Shown here: positions 1-6,923 of the stretch, one piece after another
How the letters are laid out: the number at the start of each line of letters is the position of its first letter
Position numbering within the stretch: the stretch's first letter is position 1
Notes under the pieces: generated by a model
Database searches by the model: none
What the model saw: the letters and a program-made list of their open reading frames with translations, nothing else
What the model was told of the DNA's origin: nothing
Program-made: the position numbers and the translations under genes
Origin: Bacteroidota bacterium
GTDB lineage: Bacteria > Bacteroidota > Bacteroidia > Chitinophagales > Chitinophagaceae
Assembly: GCA_023391015.1 (NCBI GenBank)
Contig: JAEWBT010000061.1
Location: forward strand, 1 to 13,208
Reading direction: 5' to 3'
Length of the DNA stretch: 13,208 bases

Positions 1-2115
1 GGCTGTATTCAAACGGCGAGCGTCATTATTACGGAACCGGCTCTCCTGACCGCTACGGCAACTCACACAAACGTCCCTTGCAACGGTGGTAATAATGCGA
101 CTGCAACCGTAGCGGCTGCCGGCGGTACCGCACCCTATTCTTATAGTTGGAACACCACACCGGTTCAAACAACATCCACTGCGACGGGCCTGATTTCCGG
201 AAATTATACTGTAACGGTAACCGACGCGAACGGTTGCACACAAACAGCGAGTACAACGGTTACGCAACCCGCTGCCCTCATTGCTACCGCTACCGGAACC
301 AACATTTCCTGCAACGGCGGGAATACCGGAACCGCGACGGTAACGGCAAACGGCGGAACAGCCCCTTATACGTATAGCTGGAATACCACACCCGTTCAAA
401 CTACGGCAAGCCTGACCGGCCTGATTTCCGGAAATTACACTGCGACCGTAACCGATGCCAATGGCTGTACCCAAACGGCGTCTGTTACCCTCACGCAGGC
501 ATCAGCACTGGTGGTTTCTCTTTCGCCAACGGCTCCGGTCTGCAACGGCAACGCCAACGGCAGTATTGCAGCAACGACTACCGGCGGCACAGCACCTTAT
601 TCTTATAGCTGGAACACCACGCCGATTCAAACAACGGCGACGGCTACCGGACTGATTTCCGGAAATTATACCGTTACCGTTACCGACGCCAATGGTTGCA
701 TACAAACCCAATCTGCATCGCTGAGCCAACCGGCCCTCCTGACCGCGACCGCGACCGGAAGCGCGCTGCTTTGCAACGGCACCGCCACCGGAACGGTGAC
801 CGTTACGGCAAGTGGTGGAACAGCTCCTTATGCTTATTCCTGGAACACCACGCCCGTTCAAACCACCGCTACTGTCAATAACCTCATTTCCGGAAATTAC
901 ACGGCAACCGTTACCGATGCCAACGGCTGTACCCAAACCGCAACGGCCACCGTAACGCAACCGGCTCCGCTAACGGCTTCCGCAACCGCCACAAATGTTT
1001 CCTGTAACGGTGGCAATACCGGAACCGCAACCGTTACAGCAGGTGGCGGAACCGCGCCTTACACATACAGCTGGAGCACCACGCCCGTTCAAACCACCGC
1101 AACGGCTACCGGACTGATTTCCGGAAATTATACCGTTACCGTAACCGATGCGGCGGGCTGTACGCAAAGCACGACCGCCAACATCACCCAACCGACACCC
1201 TTGACCATCACGGCCACCGGAACGCCAATTGCCTGCAATGGCGGCACCACCGGGTCTGTTACAGCCGTTGTTAGCGGCGGAACGGCTCCTTATACGTATT
1301 CCTGGAACACCACGCCGGTGCAAACCACCGCAACGGCCAGCAATCTCGGTGCCGGAACCTACACCGTTACCGTTACCGACAGCAAGAATTGCGCAACAGT
1401 GGCCACGGCAGCTGTAACCCAGCCCGGAACGCTTTTGCTTTCAGTAGCTAAAACAGACCCAAAATGCTACGGCATGACCAACGGCGAAGCGGTTGCTACT
1501 GTTACCGGCGGCACCGCGCCGTATTCTTATAGCTGGAATAACGGCCAAACCACAGCAGCTGCAACCGGTTTAACTTCCGGAAATTATGCCGTTACCATCA
1601 CCGACGCTGCCGGTTGTACTCAAAGCCAGAGCCTGACCCTGAGCCAACCGGATTCGCTGGCACTGCGAATGACAAGCACGAACCTGAAGTGCTATGGCGA
1701 TAACAACGGTACGGCCAGTGCCCAGGTAAACGGCGGAACAGCGCCTTATACCTATATCTGGAATAACAATCCGGCATTAAACACCCCCAATTACAGCAGC
1801 TTTACCGCCGGAACTCACACTGTGATCGTAACCGATGTGAATGGTTGCACCAAGGCCGGCGCTGTAACGGTTACCAGTCCGCCCGCGCTTGCCGCTGCTT
1901 TTGTGGTGGACTCGATTCCATGTTTTGGAGCAGCCACCGGCAGTCTTCATCTTTCCAACGTCTCTGGCGGTCAAGCACCTTACCAATACCTATGGCTCGA
2001 CAGCAGCAATGCCACGTCCACCACGCGCCAGCATCTGCGCGCAGGCGGTTATGCGGTTCAGATAACAGACGCAGCCGGCTGTGTTCAGGTGTTTTCGCAA
2101 GTGCTGCCGGAGCGG
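1..2115 (+). repeat. 231-bp coding tandem repeats (SprB units)
   Basis: The coding repeats recur every 231 bp (77 codons). The motif TTTCCGGAAA falls at 194, 425, 656, 887 and 1118, exactly 231 bp apart each time, and a variant lies at 1575. Positions 640-680 and 1102-1142 are identical over 41 bp, 462 bp (two units) apart, so the left units are recent duplications or are homogenised. Units right of about 1430 are more diverged (KCYG instead of SCNG) and differ in length by a codon or a few. Confidence 0.9.
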
Positions 2116-3111
2116 CCTGCCCTGAATCTGAATGCCGGAAACGACACTTTTATTTGTGGCGGCAGCAGCGTTCTTCTCAACACTACCGGCGCGGCAGTGC
2201 GCTGGCAATGGTCACCGGCAGCGGGTCTTTCCTGCACCGATTGTGCGGCACCGGTGGTAACGCCGATGCAAACCACAACGTACGTACTGGCCATTGAAGA
2301 CGCCTTTGGCTGTGCGGGAACCGATTCCGTTACGCTGACCGTTCAACCGCATCAACCGGTAACGGTGGGCGAAGGAAGCAGAATCTGTTTTGGTGAATCG
2401 GCTACCCTGATGGCTTCGGGTGGCGATCGCTACGACTGGACGCCTGCCGCGAGTTTGCAAAATCCCCAAACCGCCAGCCCGACCGCCACACCGGATGCTA
2501 CCACCAATTATCAGGTGGTGATTTATCAGGGGACCTGCTTTACTGATACGCTGTATCAAACCGTTACTGTAGCGCCCTTGCCCACAGTTCACGCCGGCAA
2601 CGACGTGCGCTTGTTCTCGGGCGGTCAGATAACTTTGGATGTTACCGGCAGCAACGACATCAAAACGTATTCGTGGAAGCCGTCGGTGGGCCTGAATTGT
2701 TATGATTGCCGAACGCCAACGGTGGTGGACGCCCGCAGCACGACCTACATTGTTACGGCTACCACCGAGCACGGCTGCCAAAGCGCCGACACCATCAACA
2801 TTCAGGTGGCTTGCGACGGCAGTCCGTTCTTCGTAGCCAATACTTTTACACCCAATGGCGACGGGCTGGATGATTACTTTTATCCCCAAGGAACCGGCAT
2901 TGTGAAAATCAACCGCATGATGGTGCAAAGCAAATGGGGCGAAGTGGTGTATGAACGCAGTAACTTTCCGTCCAACGACCCGACTTACGGCTGGGATGGC
3001 ACCTTCAAAGGCACCCGCATGGACAGCGGTACCTTTCTCTACATCATTGAGGCAGTGTGCGATTCCGGCGAGCCGCTTTATCTCAAAGGCGATATTAACC
3101 TGATCCGGTAA
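1..3111 (+). CDS. Giant SprB-repeat surface protein, T9SS type B cargo (5' partial)
   Basis: Frame 1 is open from the first base to the TAA at 3109-3111, giving 1036 visible residues; the N-terminus lies outside the window, so an internal ATG at 511 is not the true start. Residues 1 to about 705 are SprB-type repeats of about 77 residues. Each has a C[NYF]G motif, a GGTAPYxYSW core, a GNYTVTVTDANGC-like strand and a QP linker; nine C[NYF]G motifs are visible. Residues about 709-938 hold three Ig/PKD-like segments, the first and third with paired cysteines (CTDC, CYDC). Residues 941-1036 match the gliding motility-associated (type B) C-terminal domain: TFTPNGDGLDD at 948-958, KWGEVVYE at 978-985, GWDG at 997-1000, ending in NLIR. 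By family knowledge this domain sends the protein through the type IX system to the cell surface, as with the adhesin SprB. The ligand is unknown. The PorP/SprF-type gene follows after 57 bp. Confidence 0.93.
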   Translation, partial: GCIQTASVIITEPALLTATATHTNVPCNGGNNATATVAAAGGTAPYSYSWNTTPVQTTSTATGLISGNYTVTVTDANGCTQTASTTVTQPAALIATATGTNISCNGGNTGTATVTANGGTAPYTYSWNTTPVQTTASLTGLISGNYTATVTDANGCTQTASVTLTQASALVVSLSPTAPVCNGNANGSIAATTTGGTAPYSYSWNTTPIQTTATATGLISGNYTVTVTDANGCIQTQSASLSQPALLTATATGSALLCNGTATGTVTVTASGGTAPYAYSWNTTPVQTTATVNNLISGNYTATVTDANGCTQTATATVTQPAPLTASATATNVSCNGGNTGTATVTAGGGTAPYTYSWSTTPVQTTATATGLISGNYTVTVTDAAGCTQSTTANITQPTPLTITATGTPIACNGGTTGSVTAVVSGGTAPYTYSWNTTPVQTTATASNLGAGTYTVTVTDSKNCATVATAAVTQPGTLLLSVAKTDPKCYGMTNGEAVATVTGGTAPYSYSWNNGQTTAAATGLTSGNYAVTITDAAGCTQSQSLTLSQPDSLALRMTSTNLKCYGDNNGTASAQVNGGTAPYTYIWNNNPALNTPNYSSFTAGTHTVIVTDVNGCTKAGAVTVTSPPALAAAFVVDSIPCFGAATGSLHLSNVSGGQAPYQYLWLDSSNATSTTRQHLRAGGYAVQITDAAGCVQVFSQVLPERPALNLNAGNDTFICGGSSVLLNTTGAAVRWQWSPAAGLSCTDCAAPVVTPMQTTTYVLAIEDAFGCAGTDSVTLTVQPHQPVTVGEGSRICFGESATLMASGGDRYDWTPAASLQNPQTASPTATPDATTNYQVVIYQGTCFTDTLYQTVTVAPLPTVHAGNDVRLFSGGQITLDVTGSNDIKTYSWKPSVGLNCYDCRTPTVVDARSTTYIVTATTEHGCQSADTINIQVACDGSPFFVANTFTPNGDGLDDYFYPQGTGIVKINRMMVQSKWGEVVYERSNFPSNDPTYGWDGTFKGTRMDSGTFLYIIEAVCDSGEPLYLKGDINLIR

Positions 3112-3168
3112 AAAAAACAACGACAGCGGTTTTAATCCAAGCCACTTTCTATCAACGCTTCTTTTCCA

Positions 3169-4236
3169 ATGAAAACACTTTTAAAAACCCTGGCCTTTGT
3201 GCTGGCCACCGCTACAGTGGCGCAGGCACAGGACGCTCATTTTTCTCAGTTCTACGAAACCGCTACGCTGCGCAACCCGGCGTTGGTAGGCGTATTTAGC
3301 GGCGATTATAAAATCGGCGCGACCCACCGCAATCAGTGGAGCAATATCGGCACACCGTTTATTACCACGAACGTTTCAGCCGAAAGCCGTATTATCATGT
3401 TCCGGGAAACCAACGACTACCTGAGCGTGGGTGTCAACGCCCTGTTCGACAAGGCCGGCTCGGTGGATTTTGCGACCAACACCTTTTATGGCGCGGTGAA
3501 CTACAACAAAGCGCTGGGCGAATCGCGCAGCACGTTTTTGTCGGTGGGACTGGCCGGTGGCTACATTCAGCGCTCGGTAGATGTGAGCAAGATGCGGTTC
3601 TCTTCTCAATACAGCAACGGCGTTTTTGATCAAAACAACACGGCCTCAGCGGCTTCGCTGACGGGCAATGTAGTGAAGCACTTTGACGCAGGGGCTGGCA
3701 TCAGCCTGAATGGCTCTACGGGTCCGCGCAGCAACTATTACCTCGGCGTAGCCGCCTATCACCTGTCCAAGCCGAGCGAGACGTTTTTGAGCAACGAGGT
3801 AGCCAACCTTTATACCCGATGGAACTACAGCGCCGGCCTGAATACAATGCTGGGCGACGCGACCTCGCTGGTGCTGCACGGCAATTATCAACATCAGGGG
3901 CCAAGCGATCAATTGATTGTGGGCGGATTGGTGCGGCAGGCTTTTTGGGGCCGGGAAGAAAGCAACAACCGCCGGTTGGCCTTGGGAGTTGGTTGCTTTT
4001 ACCGCCATCAGGATGCCATCATCCCGACTGTACGGATTGAATTCAGCCGCCTGGTGGTAACGGGTTCTTATGATGTTCCGGTGAAAGGAGCGCGTTTTTA
4101 CACCACCGGCATGAATGCTTTTGAAATCAGTCTGTTCTTCCGGGGCCTGCTCCCCCACCGCCCCGAAAACCGGCTGGACTGCCCGCGCTTTGAAAATATG
4201 CTGGACGAGCCGGTGCTGATGGATCGGCGGCGGTAG
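3169..4236 (+). CDS. PorP/SprF-family type IX secretion outer-membrane protein
   Basis: This 355-residue protein starts with a signal peptide of about 20 residues that ends in AQA before Q21. The mature start QDAHFSQFYETATLRNPALVG and the HRNQW motif at 53-57 are typical of the PorP/SprF family. The rest alternates short amphipathic strands, as expected of a beta barrel. SprF of Flavobacterium is needed for secretion of SprB, and type B cargo genes are commonly followed by a SprF-like gene. Here it begins 57 bp after the SprB-repeat cargo with no promoter or terminator between, so I infer co-transcription and a dedicated partnership. No Shine-Dalgarno sequence is visible, which is usual in this phylum. 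Whether it is the core PorP or a cargo-specific paralogue cannot be told from sequence alone; the position favours the latter. Confidence 0.88.
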   Translation: MKTLLKTLAFVLATATVAQAQDAHFSQFYETATLRNPALVGVFSGDYKIGATHRNQWSNIGTPFITTNVSAESRIIMFRETNDYLSVGVNALFDKAGSVDFATNTFYGAVNYNKALGESRSTFLSVGLAGGYIQRSVDVSKMRFSSQYSNGVFDQNNTASAASLTGNVVKHFDAGAGISLNGSTGPRSNYYLGVAAYHLSKPSETFLSNEVANLYTRWNYSAGLNTMLGDATSLVLHGNYQHQGPSDQLIVGGLVRQAFWGREESNNRRLALGVGCFYRHQDAIIPTVRIEFSRLVVTGSYDVPVKGARFYTTGMNAFEISLFFRGLLPHRPENRLDCPRFENMLDEPVLMDRRR

Positions 4237-4246
4237 TGGGACGTTA

Positions 4247-4273
4247 AGACAAAAGACGATAGATAAAAGACAA
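4247..4273 (+). repeat. 27-bp repeat, left copy of an inverted pair
   Basis: The sequence agacaaaagacgatagat runs on with aaaagacaa. Its reverse complement recurs at 5092-5118 with 26 of 27 bases the same. It has internal repetition (AAAAGAC twice). The left copy lies just after the PorP/SprF stop codon. Confidence 0.75.
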
Positions 4274-4327
4274 AAGAGCAGCAAGCGCTCCCTAAGTTGG
4301 GCCATTTGCAGAACAGATCATTTCTGA

Positions 4328-4359
4328 TTGGCGGAGACCGGAATATTTCCTTACCTTCG
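4328..4359 (+). promoter_or_regulatory. Probable rpsP promoter
   Basis: TTG at 4328-4330 and TACCTTCG at 4352-4359, 21 bp apart, fit the Bacteroidota pattern TTG...TAnnTTTG with one mismatch. Transcription would start near 4365, leaving a leader of about 49 nt before rpsP. The rest of the 177-bp gap (4237-4413) holds the 27-bp repeat and no clear terminator for the upstream gene. Confidence 0.55.
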
Positions 4360-4413
4360 CCGCCTCAAAAATTCTTTTTTTTCACCAACCCACACGATTA
4401 ATTTCCATTAATT

Positions 4414-4950
4414 ATGTCCGTTAAACTGCGTCTCCAACGCCACGGCTCCAAGAAGCGTCCGTTTTACTTTATCGTTACTGCCAACAGCACAGCTCCGCGT
4501 GATGGTAAGTTTATCGAGAAACTCGGTACTTACAACCCGCTGACCATCCCGGCGACGATCAACCTGAACAACGAGCGTGCGCTCTACTGGCTCTCCAAAG
4601 GTGCCGAACCCACCAACACCGTTCGTCGTATCCTGTCGTTCAAAGGCGTGCTGTACATGAAGCACCTGATGCGCGGCGTTTCTATGGGCTTGTTTGATGA
4701 GCAGGCTGCCATGGAAAAGTTTGAAAAGTGGAACTCCGAGCACGAAGTGCTGGTGGCCAACCGCGAAGAAACCCACCGCAAAGCCAAGTCTGAAAAGCGC
4801 CACGCGGCTACCGCTGAATCCGTGAAGCGTGTAGAAGAGCGTATGGCTGCCAAAGCCGCCGCTGCCCAGCCTGCTGCTGAAGAAGCGCCTGCCGAAGAAG
4901 CTGCTCCGGAAACAGATGCAACCGAAGCACCTGCAACCGAAGAAGCATAG
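4414..4950 (+). CDS. rpsP: 30S ribosomal protein bS16
   Basis: The N-terminal part, from MSVKLRLQRHGSKKRPFY through GTYNP and INLNNERALYWLSKGAEPT, is classic bS16, a small-subunit protein that helps 16S rRNA assembly. At 178 residues it is far longer than the 82-residue E. coli protein. Residues about 100-145 are charged and helical (RKAKSEKRHAATAESVKRVEER). Residues about 145-178 are a low-complexity Ala/Glu/Pro tail. Such tails are common in Bacteroidota bS16, so I do not read this as a fusion. The gene appears monocistronic: promoter at 4328-4359 and terminator at 4980-5009. In many bacteria rpsP is followed by rimM and trmD; here rnpB lies next on the opposite strand. Confidence 0.97.
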   Translation: MSVKLRLQRHGSKKRPFYFIVTANSTAPRDGKFIEKLGTYNPLTIPATINLNNERALYWLSKGAEPTNTVRRILSFKGVLYMKHLMRGVSMGLFDEQAAMEKFEKWNSEHEVLVANREETHRKAKSEKRHAATAESVKRVEERMAAKAAAAQPAAEEAPAEEAAPETDATEAPATEEA

Positions 4951-4979
4951 ATCTTAAATTCTTCTAGAGAAAAAGAAAA

Positions 4980-5009
4980 GCCTGCAAGTTTTCCTGCAGG
5001 CCTTTTTTT
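4980..5009 (+). terminator. Intrinsic terminator of rpsP
   Basis: GCCTGCA (4980-4986) pairs perfectly with TGCAGGC (4995-5001) around an 8-nt loop and is followed by C and seven T. It starts 30 bp after the rpsP stop codon. Confidence 0.88.
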
Positions 5010-5059
5010 GTGCTGATTTTTCCGGAAAAACAAGTACTTCCGGGGTTATGATAAGCTAT

Positions 5060-5081
5060 AAAAAAGACGCGATAGATCGTG
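5060..5081 (-). terminator. Possible rnpB terminator
   Basis: On the minus strand CACGAT and ATCGCG form a 6-bp stem with one mismatch and a 2-nt loop, followed by TCTTTTTT. It lies about 48 nt past the mature RNase P RNA 3' end. A T-rich run (ATTTTTTT) also directly follows the P1 helix at 5128-5121, so the true end may be there. Confidence 0.3.
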
Positions 5082-5091
5082 TTTCTACGGG

Positions 5092-5118
5092 TTGTCTTTT
5101 GTCTATCGTCTTTTGTCT
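5092..5118 (-). repeat. 27-bp repeat, right copy of an inverted pair
   Basis: This is the reverse complement of 4247-4273 with one mismatch. It sits 10 bp from the mature 3' end of RNase P RNA. The two copies bracket rpsP and its terminator. Confidence 0.75.
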
Positions 5119-5158
5119 CTAAAAAAATCCACTCCAGGCCTGTAAGCCGGATTCTGTA

Positions 5159-5178
5159 TTCCCGGAAATTTCCGGAAA
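5159..5178 (-). repeat. Extra hairpin in J2/4 of RNase P RNA
   Basis: On the minus strand a perfect 8-bp stem (one G-U pair) with an AAUU loop is formed by UUUCCGGA and UUUCCGGGAA-side bases, between the P2 3' strand and ACAGAA. E. coli has only about four nucleotides here. This is the place of the variable helix named P19 in RNase P nomenclature. It contains the motif TTTCCGGAAA. Confidence 0.65.
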
Positions 5179-5363
5179 CGGACATCATTTATCTGCGGCG
5201 ACGCTCGCGCGCCACCTGTAGCTGCCAACCCACGCGCATCGGACGGGCCGCCCTCAATCGCGCGCCTATTTGGCATTTCAGCCCACAAGGTTTACCCGCA
5301 GCTTTTGTTACCAAAAGCTGCCGTAGGCTCTTACCCTACGTTTTCACCCTTACCTTTCGCCGG

Positions 5364-5394
5364 CTTCGACAGTGTCATTCTGAGCCTGTCGAAG
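5364..5394 (-). repeat. Dispersed-type hairpin repeat forming P12 of RNase P RNA
   Basis: The arms CTTCGACAG and CTGTCGAAG are a perfect 9-bp inverted repeat around a 13-nt loop. On the minus strand it reads CTTCGACAGGCTCAGAATGA..., a string I know as a short intergenic repeat in many bacterial genomes. It stands where helix P12 is expected, between the P11 strands CCTTT and AAAGG. Confidence 0.75.
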
Positions 5395-5557
5395 AAAAGC
5401 CTGACAAAAGGCGGTTATTTTCTGTGGCACTGTCTGTTGCTTTTCCGGAAAGAAAAGCCCCCACCCGTTAGGTGGTGTGGTGCCCGGTGCTGTCCGGACT
5501 TTCCTCGTTTGTTTTTTGGGAAAAACACCCGCGATACCCCGGCCTGAAGTGGAAAGG

Positions 5558-5565
5558 CAAAGGTA
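5558..5565 (-). promoter_or_regulatory. rnpB promoter, -7 element
   Basis: TACCTTTG on the minus strand matches the Bacteroidota -7 consensus TAnnTTTG exactly. It ends 5 bp before the first base of helix P1 at 5552, the distance expected for transcription starting at the mature 5' end. No good TTG -33 element is seen at normal spacing. Confidence 0.7.
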
Positions 5566-5603
5566 GGAAAATACGCCGCCGTACATGGCTTTAGCCTTCA
5601 AAC

Positions 5604-5636
5604 AAAAAAGCCCCACGAAAAACGCAGGGCTTTTTT
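5604..5636 (-). terminator. Terminator after plsX (possibly bidirectional)
   Basis: AAAAAAGCCC (5604-5613) pairs with GGGCTTTTTT (5627-5636) around a 13-nt loop. On the minus strand the T run is the last arm. It starts 15 bp past the plsX stop and separates the operon from rnpB. Confidence 0.8.
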
Positions 5637-5651
5637 ATAAAAAAGTAATTT

Positions 5652-6635
5652 TTACACCGGCAGGAAACCGTTTCCGGTAGGCTCATCTTCCTTTTTAAAA
5701 TCTGCCTTGACGGCTTCAATAAAACCGGATTCTACCAGGCGGGCGGCCTGTCCAATCATATTTTTAAAAGCCAGTGCCGAGGAGATGCCGTGCCCGATAA
5801 TGACCGGGGCATTGATGCCCAGAATCGGCGTTCCGCCATACAATTCGTAGTTGAACTGCTTGAGGACGGTGTCTTCTATCTTGCGGTTATCGTGGAAGGT
5901 GGTGTAAAAAGCTTCCGCCATTTTCAAAACGACATTGCCCACAAAACCTTCGCAGACAATCACCTCGCACTTGTCGGAAAACAGGTCGCGGCCTTCGATA
6001 TTTCCGGAAAATGAAATCGACGGATCGGCTTTCAAAAGCGGGAAAGTAGCCTGCGCCAGGATGTTTCCCTTGCCTTCTTCCTCACCGATATTGAGCAGGC
6101 CCACGCGCGGCGCTTCCACGCCCCACACAAGCTTGGCATACAGCGACCCCAAGTGGGCAAACTGCACCAGGTGTTCGGGTTTGCAGTCGGCATTGGTGCC
6201 CACGTCCAGCAGCAGGTTGTAGCCGCCGTCTTCGCGCGGAACAGGTGAGGCAATCGTGGGGCGCAGCACGCCTTCCACCACTTTCACGGTGTACATCGCG
6301 CCGACCATCATGGCACCGGTATTTCCGGCACTGATAAAGGCCTGCGCTTTACCGGCCTGCAACAGCCCAAAGCCTACACCGATGCTGGAAAGCGGCTTTT
6401 CCTTCAGGGCCTTGGTGGGATGCTCGTGCATTCCGATCACTTCCTGCGCTTCTACAAAAGAGTAGTTGCTATCTGCCGGCAAGGCCGACAGCAGAGGCGT
6501 CACAGCCTCGCGGCACCCCACCAAAAGCAGGCGGGTGGCCGGCCAGGCAGCATCTTCCAGAAAAAGGCGTACACCTTCAATGGCTTCTTTGGGGGCATAG
6601 TCGCCACCCATGACATCCAGCGCGATGGTCATCAT
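5652..6635 (-). CDS. plsX: Phosphate acyltransferase PlsX
   Basis: PlsX turns acyl-ACP and phosphate into acyl-phosphate, the donor used by PlsY at the first step of phospholipid synthesis; it acts at the cytoplasmic side of the membrane. The 327-residue protein has the family signature IALDVMGGDYAP at 4-15, HPTKALKEKPLSS near 72-84, SAGNTGAMM at 102-110, LLDVGTNADCKPEHL, GNIEGRD and GFVGNVVLK, and it is of normal length. Two ATG codons stand in tandem at the start; I keep the first. It lies 30 bp after rpmF, last in a DUF177-rpmF-plsX operon. A terminator-like hairpin spans the rpmF-plsX junction. In many bacteria fabH follows directly, but here rnpB does. Confidence 0.97.
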   Translation of the reverse strand: MMTIALDVMGGDYAPKEAIEGVRLFLEDAAWPATRLLLVGCREAVTPLLSALPADSNYSFVEAQEVIGMHEHPTKALKEKPLSSIGVGFGLLQAGKAQAFISAGNTGAMMVGAMYTVKVVEGVLRPTIASPVPREDGGYNLLLDVGTNADCKPEHLVQFAHLGSLYAKLVWGVEAPRVGLLNIGEEEGKGNILAQATFPLLKADPSISFSGNIEGRDLFSDKCEVIVCEGFVGNVVLKMAEAFYTTFHDNRKIEDTVLKQFNYELYGGTPILGINAPVIIGHGISSALAFKNMIGQAARLVESGFIEAVKADFKKEDEPTGNGFLPV

Positions 6636-6643
6636 AAGGCTTT

Positions 6644-6667
6644 AAAAAAGCGAAGAAAAGCTTTTTT
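6644..6667 (-). terminator. Terminator-like hairpin at the rpmF-plsX junction
   Basis: On the minus strand AAAAAAGC (6667-6660) and GCTTTTTT (6651-6644) form an 8-bp stem with an 8-nt loop; the last arm is a T run. The first arm overlaps the rpmF stop codon (6668-6666), so a ribosome ending rpmF would cover it. It may reduce read-through from rpmF into plsX. Confidence 0.45.
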
Positions 6668-6887
6668 AGGCAGATGGCGTGTTGGTATCGGCTTCCGGGG
6701 TAGCAGGTGTTTTGTCCACGATTACACGACCGCGGTACACAAGTTTACCTTCAGACCAGTGGGCGCGGTGGCGGGAATGGCTTTCGCCGGTAACCGGATC
6801 TACGCTCCAGGTGGGAACAGCAGCTTTATAATGGGTGCGGCGTTTGGCACTGCGTTGTTGGGAGTGGCGGCGCTTAGGATTTGGCAT
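6666..6887 (-). CDS. rpmF: 50S ribosomal protein bL32
   Basis: The 73-residue product opens with MPNPKRRHSQQRSAKRRTHY, the bL32 N-terminal signature. It is the cysteine-free form: where zinc-binding versions carry two Cys pairs, this one reads WSVDPVTGESHSRHRAHWSEG with no cysteine at all. A short tail rich in Pro, Ala and Thr follows. The gene lies between DUF177 (36-bp gap) and plsX (30-bp gap), the same association known from E. coli yceD-rpmF-plsX. It links ribosome supply to lipid synthesis. Confidence 0.97.
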   Translation of the reverse strand: MPNPKRRHSQQRSAKRRTHYKAAVPTWSVDPVTGESHSRHRAHWSEGKLVYRGRVIVDKTPATPEADTNTPSA

Positions 6888-6923
6888 GGTTGAAAATTAA
6901 AAATCGGGGGTTATTAAAAAAGG

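Larger units (their letters stand above)
5129..5552 (-). ncRNA. rnpB: RNase P RNA (bacterial type A)
   Basis: This is the catalytic RNA of RNase P, which matures tRNA 5' ends. Read on the minus strand, helix P1 is exact: CCACTTCAGGCC (5552-5541) pairs with GGCCTGGAGTGG (5140-5129), one G-U pair. P2 is GGGUAUC with GAUGUCC. The conserved core GAGGAAAGTCCGGAC lies near 5507-5493, and AGGTAAGGGTGAAA, GCCAAATAGG and ACAGAATCCGGCTTA follow in the expected order. P4 shows a covarying pair relative to E. coli (CCGGA/UCCGG against CCGGG/CCCGG). The GGGUUGGC segment fits the loop that binds tRNA CCA. The RNA is about 424 nt against 377 in E. coli. The excess includes an enlarged P12 (5364-5394) and an extra hairpin between P2 and P4 (about 5159-5178). 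P3 is short. A TAnnTTTG box ends 5 bp before the 5' end. Confidence 0.96.

Noticed and set aside
2212..3120. A 302-codon minus-strand open frame under the SprB-repeat gene
   Set aside because: It is the antisense of well-matched Ig-like and type B domains, with no own promoter or recognisable product.
5079..5471. Open frames of 60-130 codons across the RNase P RNA
   Set aside because: The conserved helices and core motifs of RNase P RNA explain the sequence; the predicted peptides are not protein-like.
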